Shown here: one piece after another, positions 56,643 through 64,000 of the stretch
Numbering within the stretch: position 1 is the stretch's first letter
How the letters are laid out: each line of letters begins with the position of its first letter
Source: Deroplatys truncata
Lineage: Eukaryota; Arthropoda; Insecta; Mantodea; Mantidae
Reading direction: 5' to 3'
Assembly: GCA_030765065.1 (NCBI GenBank)
Contig: CM060982.1
Coordinates: forward strand, 14,877,630 to 14,941,629
Length of the DNA stretch: 64,000 bases
The notes under the pieces: generated by a model
The model's input: only the letters and a program-made list of their open reading frames with translations
The model's database searches: none
Told to the model about the DNA's origin: nothing
Position numbers and translations under genes: made by a program

Positions 56643-59600
56643 TTAAATTGTGTTTCTAATGTCGCTTAGACGGCTTAAATAGTGCTCAAAATGTATGCTC
56701 TGCATACCGGTCTTGTTGATGCCCTTTGCTTCCATCATAGTTTGATCCTCGTATCTGTATGCATATAGTTTGTACCTTAATCCAAAATATTCTATCATAG
56801 GGATCCCTGCAAGCTCATCCTAGTACAGGCCGATAACTGTTTTGCTGTCTAATTCCACAGCAGTTATGTGCTTCATAATTTGATGTGTCAAAGTGTTCGC
56901 TTTTCCTTGATAAGTATGTAGATGTTAGTTGAAGCTTCCAGTATAAATGAATCAATGTCCATATAGTTCAAAACTAAATCCTCTACGCCAGACTTCAATA
57001 TATCGTAATAAAACTGTACATGAGATGTTTTGAGATGTCAAGGATGGCTTGCCCTGTATAGATGGGCTTATTAATGTGTACTTCCTCTCTGGCGAGTTCT
57101 ATTCCTACAAGATTTTCTGCAAATAAAATGCTCCGAAAGTAAGTTGGTCGCGCTGTCAACTTCTTGCATTACTTCCAACTTGTAACGATTCGGAAGTCAT
57201 TGTATTTGCGTACATTCTCAATGAATTTGCCATTTACAGAGTCGTTAATTTTCTTTCATAAATTCTGACCGAATTTCGAAGTTTCCCTTACGCGTCTCTC
57301 TGTATTTATCTGAATGTAGGATTTCAGCCATTCTGACTGATCATATGCAACCACTCTATGGGTCTTCTTTAGATCAATGCACTGCTGGAGGTTTCTGTAG
57401 AGCAAGGTGTACTTCTCTTTATTTTCAAGTGTTGCCAGCAGTTTCTTGTATTGGCCTGCAGGTGGTATCTCACTTTTCGGGCAGAGAGGATTGTCATTGT
57501 GCTCATCGTGTAGATGCTCAGGGTACTCAAGTTCGACCTACAAAACGTATCCAGTTTGGGAATCAGGGGCAACAGCAAAGAGGTTTATCACTGACATTTC
57601 TTCTTGCGAAAGCCATCTCAGGTTTTTGTGTAGCATAGGATTGGTTATCGAATCACCATGTAAATTACTAATATCCAGATAGTCCAAATATAGGTTTTTT
57701 TGGTTTTCATCATGTCCAGGAAGGTAGTCGTTTTTGCTTTTGCATGTATCTTTTATACAATGCACATACTATCCCTGATTCCCCCTCAAAGAATTTAATC
57801 ATTTCTTCGTCGTTAATGAGGTCAAGCTTGACCTTGGTTACCTTGAGCATGGCGTCAAATGCAAGTTCTGGCAGGGTATAGTATCAGCAGGAGTCCAAAT
57901 TATATACCTCCAGAGAGAGGTCCCTAAACTATTCGAATGCATCGGCCAACAATAGCACATCCGTTTTCAGATACAGATCGCTATATTCGCCCAGATTACT
58001 TACATTGAATGCATTCCAGACTTTGACAGCGTTATTGTAGTCTTCTTGTGTTATGTCGTCGAATTTTTCTATCGGGGGCAGTGCTGTTTCTGCTAGCTTA
58101 GAAGGAGAGTCGACGTGGCTGTAAGGGAATATTCCCTTAGATCTCACCAGCTGCTGATGTTCGTGATCGGGATACTCAGAGTTCGTGTTCTTGAACTCAT
58201 CACTGCTCAGCATACAGGCTAAACTAGATAGCTTGTCGTCTTAGAACTTAAAGCTATCTAGAAACCAGAAAAAGATACTCCTGTACTTTTTGCTGAATGA
58301 GATATATCTCTCTGAGAAGTTTGAGATACGCGAAATGTGGTGATCATCATATGCCAGGTGTTGCATCAGGAAATAGCTGTCACAATTGCCAAGGCAATGA
58401 AAAAAGATGGGTATAAAATTAGGCACCCGTCTATTTGAATTGCATGTATTATGAGCAGCCCCCAGGAATACACCAGTCACATGGCAGTGATCGCGTACCT
58501 TCACATCGTCTACCTCAAACCACTTCTTGCATATGTGGCAATGACGAGCATTACCGAAATCAGCCACGTCCTGTGCATTCAAGGTCATTTGTTCATTGTG
58601 GCTATATTGGTCAATAACCATATCTGCTATTAACCGAAGCTCGGTGAAGAAATCCTTAGTGCATCAGGACCTCTGAATAGCTTAAATCTCGACAATGAAT
58701 CGCAATGGCGACATAGAGCTTAAGTGATATACATATAGCCTCATGATGCTGGATAGCCCGAGTCCAGCTCTAATTAGCCGACGGCAAACAGGACTGAACT
58801 CTGTCTAACACGCTCTCAATTTCGGCATACACAACAAAATTTGCAGGAGTACCCTTCGAGTAGGATGAGAACTCAATCACTTCACCCTGCTTAGGCATTT
58901 TGAGCACCAGGTACTGCACGCACTTCAATTGATGCTTTTCAAAAGCACCTACATTATTGAAGTGCTTCAGGCAGGGTTCGCATATTCGCATACCAATTTA
59001 CCCATTATATTTACTGATTTGCTTTTAAGCCAGCCTTGACATATCCTTAATCAGGCAGTAGTGAGATCTTCCATTTTACTCCATTAGTAATAGGTTAATG
59101 GTGAAGTCTTTCCTGCTGCTGGTTTGGTATAATGGTATAATTGCACTTTCTAATCCAAATACTGAAACTCATACTTCGGGGTTTTGCTGTTCAAAGCATG
59201 GAATTCTATGTAGGCTTACAGGGAAGTCTATCCCACTGTAATTGAATGCAGCGAATAACTGTTCTGCAGGGTGTTTGATCGTTCTATGACAGTTCTGATT
59301 TGCAGGATACTTTGCAGCGAGCAAACACCATGCAAAACAGTATTCATCGTCGTTTTTGTGTTTATTGCAGCTCTCTTAGTCTTGATCGCATTGGCTAACT
59401 CTATGTATCGCGATGCATTCAAGGGACCATAGAAGCTAGTTCCAATAAAACGAGCCCTGACAGGGAGCAGAGATTTCGAGCTTGCACCTCCTTCGAAGTT
59501 CGAGATGTTTTCTAGAATTTCATCGACCATAGGAGTGTATAAGACGTCAAGATTACTTGATTGAAGACCCAGATTCGTCTTGGTATTGCAAAAGACGGTT

Positions 59601-60091
59601 TCTGCATGATCTTTTTTCGAGATATTGTATGAGGTATGTGATTTCAAGTGAGATGTTTACTTTAAAACCAGAAACGCCTCTCACGAGTACAGAAACTATC
59701 TCTCTCAATACATTACGCCTGCATTCCTGCAGAAATTGACCAGGATCGGATATCTCTAAAATGTTTTTATGCGGCTATTGAAAAGGCGTCCCTTGAATGC
59801 CGATTCAATAACCTTACACTCTATGACTAACCTTTAGTTTCTTGGCATTGTTGCTGTATGTGAGATCGTTACTGTCAGCAGTGGTGGTTGAGTTGTCATA
59901 ATAGTCGTTACCACCGATGCCTGATGGCCCTGCAACTGGTGATGGAGTGGCCATGAAAGATCCTGTGTGGGTGAGGGGGTTCGTTCCTTGACCGTGCTCC
60001 TCTTCAGCTTCGTGAGGTCTTTTGGAACCCCGGAGGAAGGTTTGGTTGTCTACATCCTCAGGCTCCGTCTTCGTGACCACCATTGAAGGTT
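56643..60091 (-). pseudogene. Type B DNA polymerase, second copy
   Basis: It has the same stops and shifts as 37,421-40,869, so the damage predates the duplication. One difference, at 58,821, changes the exonuclease I motif from Tyr-Ala-Asp-Ile-Glu to Tyr-Ala-Glu-Ile-Glu, as expected for a dead gene. Confidence 0.85.
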
Positions 60092-60178
60092 CTATAACAC
60101 TAACAAAGCCGAATTAATTGGAATGCGAGTTAAAATAGAAATGTGAGAATATAAATTTATTAAATCTTTGAAGAAAGA

Positions 60179-62121
60179 ACGTAGGTTTTCACGGCCGGTG
60201 TCACAATTATAACTAATATAATTTTTTCCGGGCTGTTATGCCGTGGTCTGCTGAAGAAAGATTTCCCAGACGTTTCGTCCACAACTGCGGTGGACATCTT
60301 CAGTGGCGCGGACGAAGTCTTCTCGGTGAAAGTATCGCAGCGTCTGATGCGTTGGCCGTTAGTGCCGCTCTCTTTATAGTGTGGACACTCTCTGCTGATT
60401 GGCCCGCTGGTATGAGGGGGCTGGCGCCGCCTTACCAAGTCCGAAACTCAGCCGCCTAGACTTTACGGGCTACCCAAGATTCATAAACCAGATGTTCCGC
60501 TCAGACCCATTGTTAGTGGTATTGGTTCTCCCACATACGACATAGCTAAATACCTAACCGGTCTTCTACAATCCCATGTCGGCTTGTCCGACTCTCTCAT
60601 CAAAGACTCTACTCATTTCATTCAAATTCTCCGCAACCTCAAATTGCTACCGAAGGATTTACTAATTAGTTTTGACGTTGTGTCTCTATTCACCATGGTT
60701 CCAGTACAGGAAACTCTGAAGTTGTTACAACCCATCTTCTCTGATGATATCATTACACTTTTTCACCATGTCCTGACTACGACTTATTTCCAGTGGAACC
60801 GGTCATTCTACGAGCAAATAGACGGTGTTGCCATGGGCAGCCCCCTTAACCCTGTTGTGGCCAATTTCTTCATGGAGGCATTTGAGTCAAAGGCACTAAA
60901 CTCAGCTCCACTCAAACCAACAGCCTGGTTCCGCTACGTGGATGACACCTTCGTCATCTGGCCCCATGTAGAACAAGCTCTTCAAGATTTTTTGTTACAT
61001 CTAAATAGCATCAATCAGCGTATACAGTTCACAATGGAACAAGAAAAGGATGGCCAACTAGCCTTTCTAGATGTACTCGTTAGCAGGAAGGCTGACGGCA
61101 CGCTGGGTCATTCTGTCTACCGCAAACCCACACACACAGACCGTTATCTTAACAAGAACTCCAACCACCATCCTAGACAAAAACGTGCTATGATTAAGAC
61201 ACTCGCAAACCGTGCTTCCCGTATTTGTGAACCACACTTACTTCCACAAGAAATCCGACACCTAGAAACAGCTCTACAATCAAATGGTTATTCAGTCCAA
61301 GAGGTGAGAAGAGCCTGCCGTCCGGCCAAGCCCCGACCGGTTACTCAGGACCAACCCAAAAGCAAGTCCATTGTCTTTCTGCCATATTTCAGAAATGTCA
61401 CTGACCGTATTGAACATATACTTCAACGTCATAACGTCAAAACAGTATTCAAACCTACAAGACAATTAAACAGCCTACTGCGCTCTTCCAAAGACTCCCG
61501 AGACCCCCTGTCATCGGCCGGTGTTTACCGTATTCCTTGTTCCTGTGGTTCAGTGTACATTGGTACCACACAGCGGAGCGCAAACACCAGACTTAGCGAA
61601 CACAAAAGAAACTGCCGCCTGGGCCATATAGAAAAATCGGCAGTCGCCGAACATGCCATTGAAGCCGAGGGCGAACACATTATTAGATTTCAGGACACCA
61701 ACATTCTTTCCTCCATAAAGCATTACCATACCCGGCTACAACGCGAAGCAATAGAGATTTATAAACATCCCAATAATTTCAATAGGAAAGAAGAAGCTTT
61801 AAAACTCAACAGTAACTGGCATCTAGTCATCAAAAACAAGAAAGGTCATACAAAACCGAAAAACACTGCGAGCCAATCAGAAGAGAGCAACAACACAGCC
61901 GGTGCCAGCGTCCTCATACCAGCGGGCCAATCAGCAGAGAGTGTCCACACTATAAAGAGAGCGGCACTAACGGCCAACGCATCAGACGCTGCGATACTTT
62001 CACCGAGAAGACTTCGTCCGCGCCACTGAAGATGTCCACCGCAGTTGTGGACGAAACGTCTGGGAAATCTTTCTTCAGCAGACCACGGCATAACAGCCCG
62101 GAAAATTATATTAGTTATAAT
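60179..62121 (+). mobile_element. Penelope-like element 2, second copy
   Basis: Same structure, target duplication and inverted ends as 40,957-42,899. Confidence 0.85.
60455..62029 (+). CDS. Penelope-like RT / GIY-YIG endonuclease, second copy (5' truncated, open)
   Basis: The 481 residues from the first ATG (60,584) are the same as in the first copy, with YVDDT and the GIY-YIG core intact. An open frame in both copies agrees with a recent duplication rather than selection. Confidence 0.85.
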   Translation, partial: PRLYGLPKIHKPDVPLRPIVSGIGSPTYDIAKYLTGLLQSHVGLSDSLIKDSTHFIQILRNLKLLPKDLLISFDVVSLFTMVPVQETLKLLQPIFSDDIITLFHHVLTTTYFQWNRSFYEQIDGVAMGSPLNPVVANFFMEAFESKALNSAPLKPTAWFRYVDDTFVIWPHVEQALQDFLLHLNSINQRIQFTMEQEKDGQLAFLDVLVSRKADGTLGHSVYRKPTHTDRYLNKNSNHHPRQKRAMIKTLANRASRICEPHLLPQEIRHLETALQSNGYSVQEVRRACRPAKPRPVTQDQPKSKSIVFLPYFRNVTDRIEHILQRHNVKTVFKPTRQLNSLLRSSKDSRDPLSSAGVYRIPCSCGSVYIGTTQRSANTRLSEHKRNCRLGHIEKSAVAEHAIEAEGEHIIRFQDTNILSSIKHYHTRLQREAIEIYKHPNNFNRKEEALKLNSNWHLVIKNKKGHTKPKNTASQSEESNNTAGASVLIPAGQSAESVHTIKRAALTANASDAAILSPRRLRPRH

Positions 62122-62376
62122 TTTGAAGAAAGAGTTTAAGGGCATGTGTTAACGTTATGTTAATTATTTATGTAATTGTACATTTTAATAAATAAAATGA
62201 GTAAACAAATTGATTCAGAAACGTTATGCGTTAACGTTACGCTAATTATTTATGTAACTGTATATTTGAATAAATAAAATGAGTAAAAAATTAGTTAAAA
62301 AAAGTTATGCGTTAACGTTACGCTAATTATTTATGTAACGATGTTATATCTAGAATAAATGAAGTTAAAAACTCAC

Positions 62377-62601
62377 CATTTAATTCACGAAACAACTGCA
62401 TGTACACGGTCCTGTATGCACAATTCACGCAGGTGCACACCCTCTCAGTATGTATAATCGTCCATGGATCTCTTACAGGCATCGGTGCAACATTCTCGAA
62501 CCCGGAAGGAGGCGGAGTCAGGCAGTCTTGCGTGAATATGGGTGAAGGCAAGCTACCACCCTCGCCCATCTCTCCAAGCCCGATTGAATTCGCTTCAGGA
62601 A
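62377..62601 (-). other. Polymerase upstream exon (PPPSGFE and CxxC), second copy
   Basis: Same as 43,155-43,379, with the same splice signals. Confidence 0.65.
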
Positions 62602-62798
62602 CTGCAACAAAGAAGTAAAGAACAGAACTAGCTTCACATTGAATAGTTTTTAATTCAAAGATGCCTGTAAACTGAATGTTTCATTTAATAATTTAAATTC
62701 TGATGCATGCATGAATTGTTCACTGGTTATACATTCATTAAGGAAAAAGCTAATACTTTCCAGAAAACGTTTAAGTAAGACAATATATCTGTACTTAC

Positions 62799-63171
62799 CA
62801 TTCACATCGTTAAAAATCTGTATTGCAGCAGTTCTGTATTTACAGTTATTGCATGTAGCGCTCTGTAGCGCTGTGCATGTCTGCATTTACCCCCTGTAAC
62901 GGGAGTGACATCTTCAAATCCTGGAGGCGGCGGTATGATATAATCGCCCCCCGATAAGATTGGTGACGGGGGGCTGCTAATACCAGTAGAGATTGGCTGC
63001 TATGCAGTGGTACAGCTGATGCCTGATCTCCCGCCAGGGGTGCTGACATGTATCCTGATGCAATATTGCTATTATCAGGTTCTCTATGATCCTGTACTAG
63101 CTGGTTAAGTCGAGAGTCCCCTCCTCTAGCGAATGCGGCTCTGGCGACTCCCTCTGTGTTTGCAGTATTAC
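62799..63171 (-). pseudogene. Polymerase upstream exon, frameshifted unit, second copy
   Basis: Same as 43,577-43,949, including its indels. Confidence 0.55.
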
Positions 63172-63206
63172 CTATGAAAAAGTTTTAATAATGTAAATTC
63201 GATTGT

Positions 63207-63932
63207 TTTTAGAACTGATAAAAGATGAATGAGTACAGAAAGCAATGCGATATGAAAAAAATGAGCAGAGAAAATCGTATGAACATTTATGCAAGAACAA
63301 TGTGTAGGGAAAATCGTATGAATGTTAATAGAATGTGTTGTGAAAATCGTATGAATGGTTATGCAAGAAGGAGGCATAGAGAAAATCGTATGAATGTTTA
63401 TAGAAGAAGATTGTGTAGAGGAAATCGTATGAATGTTTGTAGAAGAAAAATGTATTGAGAAAATCGTATGAATGTTTATGGAAGAAGAATTGTTAGAGAA
63501 AAAATCGTATGAATGTTTATGCAAGAAGAATTGAAGAGAAAATCGTATGAGTGTTTATAGAAGAAAAATGTGTAGAGGAAATCGTACAAATGTTAATAGA
63601 AGAATGTGTAGAAGAACTCGTATGAATGTTTATAGAAGAAGAATGTGTTGAGAACATCGTATGAATGTTTATAGGAGAAGAATTTGTTGAGAAAATCATA
63701 AGAAAGTTTAGGGAAAAACATGTAGAGCAAAATCGTATGAATGTTAATAGAATGTGTGGAGAAAATCGCATGAATATGTATGGAAGAAGAACGATTAGAG
63801 AAAATCGCGTGAATGTTTATATAAGAAGAATGTGTAGCGAAAATCGCATGAATGTTAAGAGCAGGAGAATTGTGTTGAGGAAATCGTATGAATGTTTATG
63901 GAAGAATGATTAGAGAAAATCGTACCAATGCT
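63207..63932 (+). repeat. AAATCGTATGAATG minisatellite, second copy
   Basis: Matches 43,985-44,710 with the same unit order. A fast-evolving array kept identical points to a very recent duplication or an assembly duplicate. Confidence 0.85.
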
Positions 63933-64000
63933 TGTGCTTAGGATTTAAAGAACTATTTGCACCATTGTTGAAAGCTCTACATTTTTTTAAAAAAATTCGG

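Larger units (their letters stand above)
54504..64000 (+). repeat. Second copy of 35,282-44,778 (offset 19,222 bp)
   Basis: It is nearly identical base for base through Penelope-like element 1, the integrase end, the polymerase and Penelope-like element 2, and runs off the window. By eye I find only a handful of substitutions, for example at 54,527, 55,207, 56,900, 56,966, 57,290, 58,404 and 58,821. If the copy is a direct tandem, the unit is 35,282-54,503. The junction shares TCCACTGG-type sequence only by continuation; no long homology flanks it. Confidence 0.9.

Overview
The window is repeat-rich arthropod-type nuclear DNA. It has GT-AG introns, TATA boxes, AATAAA signals, tRNA-derived SINEs, a Maverick/Polinton-like DNA virus or transposon, Penelope-like elements and a non-LTR retrotransposon. 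A large-genome insect is likely, but nothing seen fixes the order. I recognise no ordinary host gene; almost everything supported is mobile or viral.

Region 1 (1-17.9 kb) is a fold-back composite. Outer inverted arms (1-3,400 / 14,339-17,757) and inner inverted arms (6,013-7,460 / 9,938-11,378) surround about 107 copies of a 21-bp satellite. Between the arms lie two different unique cassettes. The left one holds a multi-exon gene with repeated Pro/Gly exons joined to a protein resembling the N-terminus of the neighbouring viral DNA polymerase. The right one holds an intact two-exon gene for a small protein with its own TATA box. The inner arms carry a zinc-finger gene, intact on the right and broken by two stops on the left. 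Its C-terminus matches a gene of the Maverick-like element.

Region 2 (20.7-46.0 kb) is a degraded Maverick-like element bounded by diverged inverted repeats of about 0.85 kb. Order: capsid, second capsid-type protein, adenain-type protease and PLA2-like protein on the minus strand; packaging ATPase, a 199-aa fibre-like protein, unknowns and integrase on the plus strand; then a multi-exon protein-primed type B DNA polymerase on the minus strand. Three insertions interrupt it: an I/Jockey-like retrotransposon (22.7-27.6 kb), a Penelope-like element in the integrase (33.9-36.2 kb), and another in a polymerase intron (41.0-42.9 kb). Most viral genes carry stops or frameshifts, so this is a fossil.

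Region 3 (46.0-54.5 kb) has no recognisable gene. It holds degenerate minisatellites, two SINEs of one family and a perfect hairpin.

Region 4 (54,504-64,000) repeats 35,282-44,778 almost base for base at an offset of 19,222 bp. This is best read as the start of a second tandem unit, or an assembly duplicate. It contains the integrase 3' end, the polymerase pseudogene and the second Penelope-like element again.

The most interesting signal is the kinship of the fold-back composite and the Maverick-like element. They share a polymerase N-terminal module, a phase-1 repeated-exon architecture and a conserved C-terminal motif. The fold-back unit therefore looks like a non-autonomous derivative or satellite of this virus lineage.
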